Shown here: positions 5,933 to 13,939 of the stretch, in pieces | How the letters are laid out: each line of letters opens with the position of its first letter | How positions within the stretch are numbered: the first letter of the stretch is position 1 | Source: a virus | Reading direction: 5' to 3' (one strand) | Length of the DNA: 30,857 nt | Virus record (IMG/VR): IMGVR_UViG_3300045921_000619 | Span: 1 to 30,857 of that record | The notes under the pieces: generated by a model | What the model saw: only the letters and a program-made list of their open reading frames with translations | Databases searched by the model: none | What the model was told of the DNA's origin: nothing | Program-made: the position numbers and the translations under genes

Positions 5933-6625
5933 GTGATTGCGCGCGAGCGGAAGAATGTGGAGATCTGGGAGCGGCGGCCGGGAGAAAGCGCGCGGGCGTA
6001 TGCGGCGTTCTGCGTCTACCGGGACTTGGGCACGGGCCGTTCGCTGAACCTGGCCTACGGCGAATGGCGGCGATCGCAGGGATGCGCCGGCGACGCGGCA
6101 AAGGCGGCGGGCTACTGGGCCGAATGGTCCAGCGGGTTTGCGTGGGTAGCGCGGGCGGAAGCGTACGACGGCCACCTGGAAGCGCTGAAGCGGGCGGCGC
6201 GCGAAAGCGCACTGCGGCGGCTGGAAGAGCGGCGCCTGGACTTCGAACTGAAGAACCAGGACCGGCTGGAAGCGCGGGTGGAAAAGGCCGAGGCGATTCT
6301 GGACAAGGCAGACCGGGCGCCGATTACGGACGTAACGCAGGACAAGGCCGAACCGGACGCCGCGGGCAAGATCCAGACGGTGCGGGTGAAGGTGAAGGGC
6401 ATCAGCTTCGCGGGATACGCGCGGCTGATGAAGGCGATCGATGACGCGGCGCGGCAGGCGATTGTGGGCGTGCGGCCCGTTGAGGATGCGGGCGCGGATG
6501 CACCCGCGGCTGGGCCGGCAACGCGCGGGGAGTTCGTGTGGGTAAAGCCAGCGGATCCAGACGCGCCAGTTCCGGACGTGACAAGTCCGGAAGCGACGCC
6601 GGTGGACGGTTCCGGCGGGAAGTAG
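5933..6625 (+). CDS. Terminase small subunit-like protein
   Basis: 230 residues from GTG 5933; the next gene starts inside its end. The N-terminus IWERRPGESARAYAAFCVYR leads into LGTGRSLNLAYGEWRRSQGC and a W-rich segment WSSGFAWVARAEAYDGHLE. This is a helical DNA-binding layout I associate with small terminase-like proteins of Acidobacteria phages. Residues 80-125 are highly charged and probably coiled coil (ALRRLEERRLDFELKNQDRL), suiting ring assembly. The Pro/Ala/Asp-rich C-terminus is likely disordered and may contact the large subunit. Its place directly before a clear large terminase supports the role: recognising phage DNA and loading it on the motor. The identification relies on context and pattern, not on a diagnostic motif. 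Confidence 0.65.
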   Translation: MIARERKNVEIWERRPGESARAYAAFCVYRDLGTGRSLNLAYGEWRRSQGCAGDAAKAAGYWAEWSSGFAWVARAEAYDGHLEALKRAARESALRRLEERRLDFELKNQDRLEARVEKAEAILDKADRAPITDVTQDKAEPDAAGKIQTVRVKVKGISFAGYARLMKAIDDAARQAIVGVRPVEDAGADAPAAGPATRGEFVWVKPADPDAPVPDVTSPEATPVDGSGGK

Positions 6626-7947
6626 CCTACGATCCGCTGGCCAGCCAGGCGCGGTTCCATCTGCTGGAAGGGCGCTTCCGCGGGTTCAGCGGGCCTGTGG
6701 GATCAGGCAAGACGGCGGCCTTCGTGCAGCAGGCTTTGCGCCTGGCGTACACGAACGGCGGATGCCTGGGGCTGATTGGCGCGGCCACCTACCGGATGCT
6801 GGCCGACGTGACGCGGCGGGCCTTTCTGGAAGTGCTGGAAACGAACGCGATCCCGCACACCTTCGAAAAGGCGGCGAACAGCGTGCGGCTGCATGAGCCG
6901 GGCGCGGAGATCATCTTTCGCAGTTTGGACCAGCCGGAACGGCTGGTGGGCACGAACCTGGCGTGGTTCGGGTGCGATGAGCTTACCTACAGCAAGGAAG
7001 ACGCCTGGCGGCGGCTGGAAGCGCGATTGCGCGAACCGAAGGCGCGCGAGCTGTGCGGGTTCGCGGTGTGGACGCCCAAGGGCTTCGATTGGGTCTACAA
7101 CCGCTTCGTGGGCCCGGAACGGGTGACGGGGTATCAGGCGATCTTCGCGAAGCCGGGCGAGAACCGCTGGCTGCCGGCGGACTTCTACGAACGGCTGAAG
7201 GCCAGCTACGACGAACGGTTCTTCCGCCAGGAGGCGCTGGGCGAATACCTGCCGCAGTTCGTGGGCCAGGTCTACTACACGTTCGACCGGATGGAAAGCG
7301 TGCGGGCCGTGGAGTTTGACCCGGCCTGGCCGCTGTGCTGGGCGCTGGACTTCAACATTGACCCGATGTCCAGCGTGCTGGCCCAAGTGAAGGATGTCAC
7401 CACGCGCGCGGAGGCGCTGGCGGGGCGGCGCGTTACCGAAATCCACGTGCTGGACGAACTGGTGCTGCCGGATTGCCGGACGGAACAGGCCTGCCGGGCG
7501 ATGTGGCAACGGATCGAAAAGCTGCGGCTATGCGAGCGCGGCCTGCAGTCGATTCAGGTGTACGGCGATGCCAGCGGGGCGGCGCGGCGGACCAGTTCGC
7601 TGAAGAGCGACTGGCAGATTGTGAAGGAATTTCTTCGCCGGGAAACGCCGCTGCAGGCACAGTTCCGGATTCCCTCGGCGAACCCGCCGGTGCGCGAACG
7701 GGCGGTGGAGGTATGCAGTGCCTTGCAGGCCGCGGACGGGCGCCGGCGGCTGTTCGTGGATCCGCGATGTAGGGAACTGATCCTGGACTTCGAGCAGGTT
7801 TTCTGGAAGCGCGACGCAGCGGGCAACGCGCTGGCGGAAATCAGCAAGGCGGACCCGAAGCGAACGCACGTTAGCGATGCACTGGGCTATCTGGTGTGGC
7901 GGGAACGCGCGAAGGCGGCCGGGCCGCAGGCGGATGTGATCGTATAG
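6538..7947 (+). CDS. terL: Terminase large subunit (packaging ATPase-nuclease)
   Basis: 469 residues from GTG 6538, overlapping the small subunit by 88 bases; no better start lies downstream before the conserved region. G52-P-V-G-S-G-K-T59 is Walker A. L141-A-W-F-G-C-D147-E148 is Walker B with the catalytic Glu. TPKGFDWVYNRFVG is the coupling-motif region. The nuclease domain starts near residue 265: D271 in WALDFNIDP is the first RNase-H-fold acidic residue, a second candidate is the Asp in VYGDASG, and a third is the Asp in HVSDALGYL near the C-terminus. The enzyme cuts concatemeric phage DNA and pumps it into the prohead through the portal. Length is in the normal range. All motifs are intact, so it should be active. 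Confidence 0.95.
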   Translation: MGKASGSRRASSGRDKSGSDAGGRFRREVAYDPLASQARFHLLEGRFRGFSGPVGSGKTAAFVQQALRLAYTNGGCLGLIGAATYRMLADVTRRAFLEVLETNAIPHTFEKAANSVRLHEPGAEIIFRSLDQPERLVGTNLAWFGCDELTYSKEDAWRRLEARLREPKARELCGFAVWTPKGFDWVYNRFVGPERVTGYQAIFAKPGENRWLPADFYERLKASYDERFFRQEALGEYLPQFVGQVYYTFDRMESVRAVEFDPAWPLCWALDFNIDPMSSVLAQVKDVTTRAEALAGRRVTEIHVLDELVLPDCRTEQACRAMWQRIEKLRLCERGLQSIQVYGDASGAARRTSSLKSDWQIVKEFLRRETPLQAQFRIPSANPPVRERAVEVCSALQAADGRRRLFVDPRCRELILDFEQVFWKRDAAGNALAEISKADPKRTHVSDALGYLVWRERAKAAGPQADVIV

Positions 7948-7965
7948 CGCGGGCGTAATTGGGTA

Positions 7966-7988
7966 GCGCGGCCGAAGGCGGCCGGCGC
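7966..7988. other. GC hairpin after the terminase gene
   Basis: GCGCGGCCG (7966-7974) pairs with CGGCCGGCGC (7979-7988) around an AAGG loop, with one bulged base. It lies in the 52-base gap between terminase and the next gene. No U-run follows, so it may slow RNA decay or pause transcription rather than terminate it. Confidence 0.25.
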
Positions 7989-7999
7989 GGGGCGGATGA

Positions 8000-8686
8000 A
8001 TGGCAGCACAGGCGTTACCGCTGGCGGAGCGGATGGAAGCAGAAGATCGGCCGGGCTTGATCCCGGCGCGCTTATCGCTGGTGCGGCGGCCTGGGGAAAC
8101 CCAGCGCGCGCTGGCGGCGACGAAGGGGCTTCCGGTACCGGGCGCCTATCAGTGGCACCGCGGCGAACTGCTGGCGATGGCGCGGCCGCGCTGCACGCTG
8201 TGCTGGGGCACGGGCGCACGGCCCACCTGGGGCAGCCAGGTGCGGCCCTGCAAGTGCGTCTACCAGCACATCTTTCGGGCCTGCCTGCGGGAATACGAGC
8301 AGTGCCGAGAGGGCGCCACGAAGTGGCAGGTGACCTACGAAGGCTGGCTGGATAGCGACGGCCGAAGCACCAGCCAATACGGCCTGCCGCGCGAAGAGTT
8401 TTGCTGCGATTTCGAACTGATCGCGAAGCGCGCGCTGACGCCGCGGCAGTACCGGATCTTCCGGATGCACGTGCTGCAGGGCGCGGACGGCACCCTTTGC
8501 GGGAAGCGGCTGCGGATTGACCGGGGCACGTTCTACCACGAGGTGTACCGGATGCAGGAAACCCTGGGCTGGGCGTTCGCGGAGCTGCAGCCGTATCCGC
8601 TGTTTCCGTGCGCGGAGTACTTCCGCAGCCGGGGCGCGAAGTTCCAGGTGCAAGGGGAAAAGAATCCATGGCCGTGGGCCGCATAG
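8000..8686 (+). CDS. Zinc-binding protein with sigma-4/HTH-like C-terminus
   Basis: 228 residues; the ATG at 8000 has GGGGCGGATGA immediately upstream. C65, C68, C84 and C86 (CTLCWGTG...PCKC) form a DnaJ-type or rubredoxin-like zinc knuckle. The C-terminal third has a helix-turn-helix arrangement like phage ArpU or sigma-region-4 proteins: LTPRQYRIFRMHVLQGAD, then CGKRLRIDRGTFYHEVYRMQ, then LGWAFAELQPYPLFPCAEYF. It could be a late-gene transcription regulator or act in packaging, since it sits directly between large terminase and portal. Stop and next start overlap (8668 against 8686), so the genes are coupled. From memory, homologues occur in Acidobacteria prophages, always uncharacterised. 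Confidence 0.65.
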   Translation: MAAQALPLAERMEAEDRPGLIPARLSLVRRPGETQRALAATKGLPVPGAYQWHRGELLAMARPRCTLCWGTGARPTWGSQVRPCKCVYQHIFRACLREYEQCREGATKWQVTYEGWLDSDGRSTSQYGLPREEFCCDFELIAKRALTPRQYRIFRMHVLQGADGTLCGKRLRIDRGTFYHEVYRMQETLGWAFAELQPYPLFPCAEYFRSRGAKFQVQGEKNPWPWAA

Positions 8687-8967
8687 GAAGGCGCAACGCG
8701 CTGATGGAGATCAGCGATCTGGCGCAGGTGGTGGCGGGCCACACCGTCCGGATCGCGCATACGGAAAAGGCCGTGGAGGCCTGTCCGCTGAATGCGCACG
8801 GTGAGGCCCTGGCCGGGCACACGGTGGCGCTGCAAAACCTGGCGCAGCGCATGGAATCGCAGGAAAAGACCCTGACGGGGATGCGGAACTGGCTGATCGG
8901 CGTGCTGGCCACCAGCGCGGGCACGCTGGCGATGCTGCTGTACCAGACCCTGCCGCACGGGAAGTAG
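8668..8967 (+). CDS. Small tail-anchored membrane protein, holin/XhlA-like candidate
   Basis: 99 residues from ATG 8668, with AGGGGA eight bases upstream; a longer reading from 8608 would only add a segment antisense in character to the preceding gene. Residues about 13-68 look like an amphipathic, coiled-coil-forming helix (LAGHTVALQNLAQRMESQEK). Residues 73-94 (NWLIGVLATSAGTLAMLLYQ) are one transmembrane helix, followed by a short tail. That order, helix then C-terminal anchor, is the XhlA/hemolysin-type accessory holin layout. If so, it would act in the inner membrane during lysis. A spanin-like or membrane-tether role is also possible. No cysteine lipobox is present. It sits between the regulator-like gene and the portal, an unusual site for lysis genes. 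Confidence 0.6.
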   Translation: MAVGRIGRRNALMEISDLAQVVAGHTVRIAHTEKAVEACPLNAHGEALAGHTVALQNLAQRMESQEKTLTGMRNWLIGVLATSAGTLAMLLYQTLPHGK

Positions 8968-8973
8968 GTAGCC

Positions 8974-10479
8974 ATGGCAATCACGGTGAGGCAGCTGGCG
9001 GAGAAGCATCCGGAGTGGGCGGAGCTGCGCGAATTCTGGGCGCAGATGGAGCTGCTGTATCGCGGCGGCAAAGCGATCGTGGACAACGCCGCGCAGTTCC
9101 TGGAGCGGCGACCGGCGGAGGCGCAGCGGGTGTACGATGCGCGCTGCGCCGGGGCCACCTACCAGAACATCCTGGGCGCGGCCCTGGGCTGGTACGAATC
9201 GAAGCTGTTTGCCGAAGAACCGCAGTTCTATGCGCGGCGCGGCGAAACGGCCGTACAGGATGAGTTCCTGCAAGCGTTCCTGAAGAACTGCGATCGCTGC
9301 GGGAAGCCGTTCGTGCGGGCGATGGCCGAATGGTTCAGCCTGGCGGTGCGGGATGGCAGCGCCTACGTGCTGCTGGACCTGCCGTCGACGCCCCTGGCGC
9401 AGACCTTTCGCGCGCAGAAGATGATGGGCGCCCTGGACCCCTACCTGGTGACCTTCACCGCGGAGCAGGTGACGAACTGGGGAACGGACGCGCAGGGCAA
9501 TTTCGAATGGATCGTGATTAGCACCAGCTTCTGGCGCGGCGGCTTCGGAACGAAGCGGCAGCAGATGCGCCGCTGGCACTATTTCGACCGCACGGAATAC
9601 CGGATTTACGAGGCCGCGGCGGATGCGGCGGGTGGCGAGGACACCCGGGTGGCCACAGAGGTGGGCGCGGGCCGCCACGCGCTTGCCGATCTTCGCCGGG
9701 TGCCGATTCACCGCATCGCGGTGCCCTTCCACCTGTGGCTTGGGTACCGGGTGTATCCGCAGGTGCGGGACCACTTCAACGCGGACAACGGCCTGAAGTG
9801 GGCGCTGCTGATGGCGAACCTGGCCGTGCCGGTGGTTACTGGCGATTTCGCCGAGGATCCGAAGATCAGCGAAACGGGCTACATCAAGCTGGAGGCGAAC
9901 GGCAGCTTCGGATGGTCAGAACCCAGCGGCAGCAGCTTCGCGCACGCCGCGGCGCGGGTGGCCAGTTTGCGCGAGGAAATCTATCGCCAGATGTACCTGC
10001 AGGCGCAGGGGCGGGATTCCAGCGCGCAGGCCAGCGCGAACAGCGGCTACAGCAAGGAAATGGACATGGCGCCCAGCCGGGATGTGCTGAACGGCTACGG
10101 GGAGCTGCTGCGGGGCGCCGCCGTCGGCATCCTGGCGGACGCGCTGGCGATCCGCGGGAAGAAGGACGTGGAAGTCACCATCCAGGGCCTGCACTTCGAA
10201 GAAGGCGACGAGCTGCAGGAGATCGGCGCGGCCCAGGCGGCGCTGGAACTGGAAGTGCCCAGCGAAACGTTCGAACGCGCGGTGCTGAAGCGGATCGCGC
10301 GGCAGTACGTGGGCAAGGCAGATCCGGACACGCTGGCGGCCATCGACAAGGAAATTGACGCGGCGCCCGCCCGGGCGGCGCGGATGGAAGCACAACGCCA
10401 ACAGCGGGCGGCACAGTTCCGCGATCGCCTGGCGGAACAACTTGAAAACGGCGGCGCCAGTGACGCCGCGGAGGAATAG
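8974..10479 (+). CDS. Portal protein
   Basis: 501 residues; ATG 8974 follows the previous stop by six bases. The N-terminal helix-rich part (EWAELREFWAQMELLYRGGKAI) and the central beta region with WHYFDRTEYRIYE and RVPIHRIAVPFHLWLGYRVYPQVRDHFNADNGLKWALLM match DUF4055-type portals. A long helical stem segment (ASLREEIYRQMYLQAQGRDSS) and a Gln/Arg/Glu-rich C-terminus with coiled-coil character follow. The portal is the twelve-subunit ring at one capsid vertex through which terminase pumps DNA and to which head-completion proteins bind. Position between terminase and scaffold is canonical. Length is typical. No anomalies seen. Confidence 0.85.
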   Translation: MAITVRQLAEKHPEWAELREFWAQMELLYRGGKAIVDNAAQFLERRPAEAQRVYDARCAGATYQNILGAALGWYESKLFAEEPQFYARRGETAVQDEFLQAFLKNCDRCGKPFVRAMAEWFSLAVRDGSAYVLLDLPSTPLAQTFRAQKMMGALDPYLVTFTAEQVTNWGTDAQGNFEWIVISTSFWRGGFGTKRQQMRRWHYFDRTEYRIYEAAADAAGGEDTRVATEVGAGRHALADLRRVPIHRIAVPFHLWLGYRVYPQVRDHFNADNGLKWALLMANLAVPVVTGDFAEDPKISETGYIKLEANGSFGWSEPSGSSFAHAAARVASLREEIYRQMYLQAQGRDSSAQASANSGYSKEMDMAPSRDVLNGYGELLRGAAVGILADALAIRGKKDVEVTIQGLHFEEGDELQEIGAAQAALELEVPSETFERAVLKRIARQYVGKADPDTLAAIDKEIDAAPARAARMEAQRQQRAAQFRDRLAEQLENGGASDAAEE

Positions 10480-10482
10480 CGA

Positions 10483-11163
10483 ATGTTCATCAAGCCATGG
10501 GAACGCGCGCTGCGCGAAGGCGAACCGCAGCCGGGCGGCGGCGGCGGATTCGATCCGGTGAAGTTCAAAATCGAACTGCTGGCCGACGTCGGCAACCTGA
10601 TGAAGACGCAGTTGGGCGAGCTGGCGAAGACGTTCAAGCCCGCGGATCCGAAGCCGGACGAAAAGCCCGAACCGAAGCCGGACCCGGCGCCGGCGGGCGA
10701 TGGCAAGCCGGCAGACCCGGCGCTGGCGTCGCTGCAGGGCCAGGTAAGGGAGATGCAGGCGAAGCTGGAGGCCAGCGAGAAGGCGCGGCAGGACGCGGTG
10801 AAGGCCGCGGAAGAACGCGAGCGCACTTCGGCCATCCGGGCCAAGCTGGGCGACTTCCAATTTGCCAGCGATGCCGCGCGCGAAAGCGCCCTGCGGATCT
10901 TTGGCAGCGATGTGGTGCGCGGCGAGGACGGGAACCTGTACGGTCCGGACAAAACCACGCCCTTCGACCAGTACATCGGCAAGGCGCTGGACGAGACGCA
11001 CGATTACCTGCTGAAGCCCAAGGACGTGGGCGGCAGCGGGGCGATGAATCCGGGCCAGAAACGGCAGCCGCCGGTGGACCTGAACGACATCAAGCCGGGC
11101 ATGAAGCCGGAGGATCGGGCGCGGGTGCTGGCGGAAATCGAACGGCTGGGCAGCGCTGCCTAA
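10483..11163 (+). CDS. Capsid scaffolding protein
   Basis: 226 residues; ATG 10483 has GGAGGA seven bases upstream. The protein is acidic and helical with a Pro/Lys/Asp/Glu linker around residues 50-75. A coiled-coil stretch follows (LQGQVREMQAKLEASEKARQ), then a mixed segment with FGSDVVRGEDGNLYGPD. This composition, with a long coiled coil and low-complexity charged regions, and its place just before the coat gene identify a scaffold. It would guide coat assembly and be lost on maturation. The protein has no visible protease motif. Confidence in function rests on composition and synteny. Confidence 0.75.
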   Translation: MFIKPWERALREGEPQPGGGGGFDPVKFKIELLADVGNLMKTQLGELAKTFKPADPKPDEKPEPKPDPAPAGDGKPADPALASLQGQVREMQAKLEASEKARQDAVKAAEERERTSAIRAKLGDFQFASDAARESALRIFGSDVVRGEDGNLYGPDKTTPFDQYIGKALDETHDYLLKPKDVGGSGAMNPGQKRQPPVDLNDIKPGMKPEDRARVLAEIERLGSAA

Positions 11164-11227
11164 GGGCCGGGAATGAGGCGCGCGCGCGGCGCGGGCCACG
11201 GAAGAAACAAACAGGGGGAATGGAAAG

Positions 11228-12139
11228 ATGCCTACGATTACTTCGGCCAACCTGGCCAACGCGATTGTGAAGCTGGTGGCCGCGGATGCGCTGCCGGCAC
11301 TGATGGCGAACCTGGTGATGGGCAACCTGGTGAACCGGGATTTTGAGCCCGTGCTGGCGAACAGCGGCGATACGGTGAACGTGCCGATTCCGCCGGTGAT
11401 GACGGCGAATAACATCGCCGAGGGCGGCAGCGTCACCACGCAGAACCCGAACGCCGGGAACGCGCAGATCGTGCTGGATACGCACGTGGAAGCCAGCTTC
11501 CAGATTCCGGACGTGACCAAAGTGCTGGCCGTGCCGGACCTGATGCAGCTGTACATGGGGCCCGCGATCGCGGCGATCGCCGAGAAGATTGAGGGCGATC
11601 TGCTGGGGCTGTACGCGCAGTTCACCACCAACACGCCGGTGGGCACCGGTGGCACGGCCATCACGGAAGCGGTGATCGACGGCGCGGAAACCGCGCTGTT
11701 CAACGCGAAAGTGCCGGCGAACCAGCCGAAGTACCTGGTGGTGGACCCCAGCACTTACGGCACCATGCGCCAGTTGCCGCGCTTCAGCGAGTTCAACAGT
11801 GCGGGCGAGGCAGGCGTGAAGGCGCTGGTGGAAGGCATGATCGGCCGCATCAAGGACTTCTACGTGTTCCGCAGCCAGCTGGTGAAGAAGACCGGCGCGG
11901 CGCCCACCACCACCAACAACATCGGCTTCTCGCGCGATGCCATCGGCCTGGTGATGCGCCGGCTGCCGCGGCCGCTGCCCGGCACGGGTGCGATCGCCGA
12001 ATACGCCGAAGCCGGCAACTTCGGCATGCGCGTGCTGATGTCGTACCAGCCGGACACCCTGGCCCAGCAGTTCACCGTGGACGTGCTGTATGGCAAGGGC
12101 GTGCTGCGGAACGGTTTCGGCATCCAGGTGCGCAGCTAA
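11228..12139 (+). CDS. Major capsid protein, P22 coat-like
   Basis: 303 residues; ATG 11228 lies after GGGGGAATGGAAAG. The pattern is that of the P22 gene 5-like coat family: a short helical N-terminus, NLVNRDFEPVLANSGDTVNVPIPP, an E-loop-like stretch, DTHVEASFQIPDVTK, then ALFNAKVPANQPKYLVVDPSTY and the C-terminal beta strands. The HK97 fold is expected. There is no N-terminal delta domain for self-scaffolding, consistent with a separate scaffold gene upstream. It forms the icosahedral head shell. A strong GC hairpin follows the gene (12173-12210), perhaps balancing its expression against downstream genes. Confidence 0.9.
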   Translation: MPTITSANLANAIVKLVAADALPALMANLVMGNLVNRDFEPVLANSGDTVNVPIPPVMTANNIAEGGSVTTQNPNAGNAQIVLDTHVEASFQIPDVTKVLAVPDLMQLYMGPAIAAIAEKIEGDLLGLYAQFTTNTPVGTGGTAITEAVIDGAETALFNAKVPANQPKYLVVDPSTYGTMRQLPRFSEFNSAGEAGVKALVEGMIGRIKDFYVFRSQLVKKTGAAPTTTNNIGFSRDAIGLVMRRLPRPLPGTGAIAEYAEAGNFGMRVLMSYQPDTLAQQFTVDVLYGKGVLRNGFGIQVRS

Positions 12140-12172
12140 CAGGCCGCGCGGGTAAACGGAACATGCAGGAAC

Positions 12173-12210
12173 GGCGGGCCGCGCCATCTGGATTAGCGCC
12201 GCGGCCCGCC
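12173..12210 (+). terminator. Stable hairpin after the coat gene, possible weak terminator or mRNA stabiliser
   Basis: GGCGGGCCGCG (12173-12183) and CGCGGCCCGCC (12200-12210) form an 11-base perfect stem with a 16-base loop. Only TT follows, so termination is likely partial. A hairpin after the coat gene would raise coat mRNA relative to downstream genes. Confidence 0.5.
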
Positions 12211-12229
12211 TTCGGAAAGGAACGAAGCA

Positions 12230-12565
12230 GTGAGCAGCTTCAACATGCAGAAGTTTTGGGGCGCGGTGCGGGCGGAGCGCGAGCGGATCGTGGAGCCGTT
12301 CGTGTTCGTGACCTCGATCGCCGATGACGTTAGCGGTGCGAAAGGCGGCGCGGTGTGCCAGGTTTCGCGGGAAGACGCCGCGATTCTGGTGGTGAAGAAA
12401 ACCCACCGGCTGGCCACGGATGACGAGGTGAAGGCGTACCGCGAGGCGGAGGATGCGCTGCGCGAAGAGTACAAGGCGCTGGAACTGCAGCGGCGCACGC
12501 TGGCCGTGCTGACGCCGAACCCGGCGATCGCAACGCCGGCGGCGAAGCCGAAGGCGGACAAGTAG
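12230..12565 (+). CDS. Small hypothetical protein after the coat gene
   Basis: 111 residues from GTG 12230, preceded by GGAAAGG about nine bases away. The first half has strand-like segments (VEPFVFVTSIADDVSG, GAVCQVSREDAAILVVKKTHRL). A charged helix (DDEVKAYREAEDALREEYKALE) follows, then an Ala/Pro/Lys tail. It sits where phages often place decoration or head-associated proteins, between coat and head-completion genes, but no motif settles it. A strong terminator follows at 12624-12657, so this gene ends the head transcription unit. Confidence 0.6.
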   Translation: MSSFNMQKFWGAVRAERERIVEPFVFVTSIADDVSGAKGGAVCQVSREDAAILVVKKTHRLATDDEVKAYREAEDALREEYKALELQRRTLAVLTPNPAIATPAAKPKADK

Positions 12566-12623
12566 AGTTTTCAGGTTCCCGTGGCCCATGGCGCGGGCGT
12601 TCGTGTGTGTATCTCCTGATGAC

Positions 12624-12657
12624 GGGCACGGGCTGTGGCGGCCTGTGCCCCTTTTTT
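12624..12657 (+). terminator. Intrinsic terminator
   Basis: GGGCACGGGCT (12624-12634) pairs with GGCCTGTGCCC (12640-12650) with two G-U wobbles around a GTGGC loop, followed by C and six T (12652-12657). It is the clearest rho-independent terminator of the head-tail operon. It separates head genes from the tail-connector block, unless read through or anti-terminated. Confidence 0.75.
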
Positions 12658-12671
12658 CGCGGGAAGGACCC

Positions 12672-13613
12672 ATGCTGTTTACCGACGACGATCTGCTGAC
12701 GGCCGCGGACCTGGTGGCCCTGGATTCGGAAGTCACCGAAGTGGCCGCGGCGGAAGACCTGGTGGTGGAAGGCGAGGGCAGCATCCTGCGCCAGGCGTGG
12801 GAGGAGTGCGCGAACGAAGTGCTGGGCCGGATGGAAGCCTTCGGCGGCGAACTGGTGTTTGCGGGCGGCGGCCGCTGGGGCGCGCTGGGCGGTACGCGGT
12901 CGCGCGTTTACCTGACGCAGATCGTGGCCACGGATGCCTACGCGCGCAAGCTATCGGCGCTGCAGCGCTGGGTTCTGTACCGCGCCCTGGTGCTGTTCTA
13001 CCGGGCGGCCACCAACCGCACGGTGAACGACCGGCACGCGCTAAAGATGGCGCAATTCGCCGAAGACGCGAAGCAGCACTGGAAAGCGCTGTGGCGGCGC
13101 GGCCTGCCCGTGGTGCTGGAACCCCTTCCGTGCCCGGGCGCGCTGCACGAATGGAACGCCGGCGCGTGGGACGGTACGAAGGTAACCGGCGTGGCGGGCG
13201 GGGCTTCGGCCGAAACCACGTACACCCTGGCGATCACCTGGGTGGATGGCAGCCGGTACCAAAGTCCCACGGCGAAGGGGAACGCGGAATCGGCCGGCAG
13301 CCGGGTACTGGCGTACACGTTACCGGCGAATGAACTGCTGCAGGTATCCATCGCGGGGCTGCGGCCGCCCGATGGAACGCCGGCGGCGCGGACGCCGGCG
13401 GATGGCGCTTTCCGCACCCTGGTGGCCACGGCCTGGAACGTCTACGTGGGCGCCGCGGAAGGACCTTTGTACCTGCAGAACCCGGCGCCGGTACCGATCG
13501 GCACCAGCAGCTATACCCTGGCCGCGGCGCCCGTGCTGGGCGGGGCGGTGCTGGACCCGGGCCAGGTGCCGGACACGAACTTCACGTTCCAGAACACGCT
13601 GCAGCGGGGGTGA
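12672..13613 (+). CDS. Putative head-tail connector/head protein with C-terminal Fn3-like domain
   Basis: 313 residues from ATG 12672 with GGGAAGGA just upstream; a longer frame from 12588 is rejected because it runs through the terminator hairpin. Residues 1-145 are helical (LTAADLVALDSEVTEV, RQAWEECANEVLGRMEAFGG) with aromatic, Arg-rich helices (RWVLYRALVLFYRAATN). This resembles head-completion adaptor proteins, which have an acidic N-terminal helix. The C-terminal half is beta-rich: VTGVAGGASAETTYTLAITW and WNVYVGAAEGPLYLQN form an Fn3/Ig-like unit of the kind found on virion surfaces. A similar Fn3-like stretch is in the hub protein (22733-26527). Adaptor identity is inference from position and fold pattern. 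Confidence 0.65.
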   Translation: MLFTDDDLLTAADLVALDSEVTEVAAAEDLVVEGEGSILRQAWEECANEVLGRMEAFGGELVFAGGGRWGALGGTRSRVYLTQIVATDAYARKLSALQRWVLYRALVLFYRAATNRTVNDRHALKMAQFAEDAKQHWKALWRRGLPVVLEPLPCPGALHEWNAGAWDGTKVTGVAGGASAETTYTLAITWVDGSRYQSPTAKGNAESAGSRVLAYTLPANELLQVSIAGLRPPDGTPAARTPADGAFRTLVATAWNVYVGAAEGPLYLQNPAPVPIGTSSYTLAAAPVLGGAVLDPGQVPDTNFTFQNTLQRG

Positions 13614-13615
13614 CG

Positions 13616-13936
13616 ATGGCGGAAACGAACGAGGACCTGACACCGCAGGATCTGGCGGCGCAACTGGAAACCACCGCGGCGGTGCTGCGCGCGGAGGGTT
13701 TTCTGCTGCCGGCCGACCAGGCCGCGGCGATCGCGCACGAACTGCGTACAAGGGTGGCGCCGGCGATCGCGCGCATTCCGGCCGTCCACGATGCGGCCCT
13801 GCAACTGGATGGGCTGGCGGACCTGGTGCGCGCGCACGGGCTTTCCCTGCCGGCCAGCATGGCGGCGGAAGTAGCCAACAGCCTGCGGGCGGTGGCGGAT
13901 ACCATCGACGGATTTGCAACGGTCGCCCAGGGTTAA
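13616..13936 (+). CDS. Small helical hypothetical head/tail-region protein
   Basis: 106 residues from ATG 13616; an alternative GTG six bases upstream (13610) overlaps the previous stop. The protein is Ala/Leu-rich and predicted all-helical (ALQLDGLADLVRAHGLSLPA; AEVANSLRAVADTIDG) with heptad-like spacing and a mildly acidic charge. I do not recognise a family. It lies between the connector candidate and the MuF-like protein; the neighbouring genes abut, so it is part of that operon. It might be a small chaperone or an adaptor. Confidence 0.55.
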   Translation: MAETNEDLTPQDLAAQLETTAAVLRAEGFLLPADQAAAIAHELRTRVAPAIARIPAVHDAALQLDGLADLVRAHGLSLPASMAAEVANSLRAVADTIDGFATVAQG

Positions 13937-13939
13937 ACG

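Noticed and set aside
5212-6444. Long plus-strand frame across the peptidase and small terminase
   Set aside because: It is a Gly/Arg/Ala-rich shadow of two genes with recognisable motifs in other frames.
9916-11754. 612-codon minus-strand frame opposite portal, scaffold and coat genes
   Set aside because: High-GC DNA leaves antisense frames open; its sequence has no motif and mirrors well-supported plus genes.
12588-12671. Upstream extension of the connector gene from ATG 12588
   Set aside because: It runs through an intrinsic terminator; ATG 12672 has a good ribosome site and starts the conserved-looking helix.
11090-12784. 564-codon minus-strand frame opposite coat and adjoining genes
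   Set aside because: His/Arg-rich antisense shadow; it also crosses the terminator at 12624-12657.
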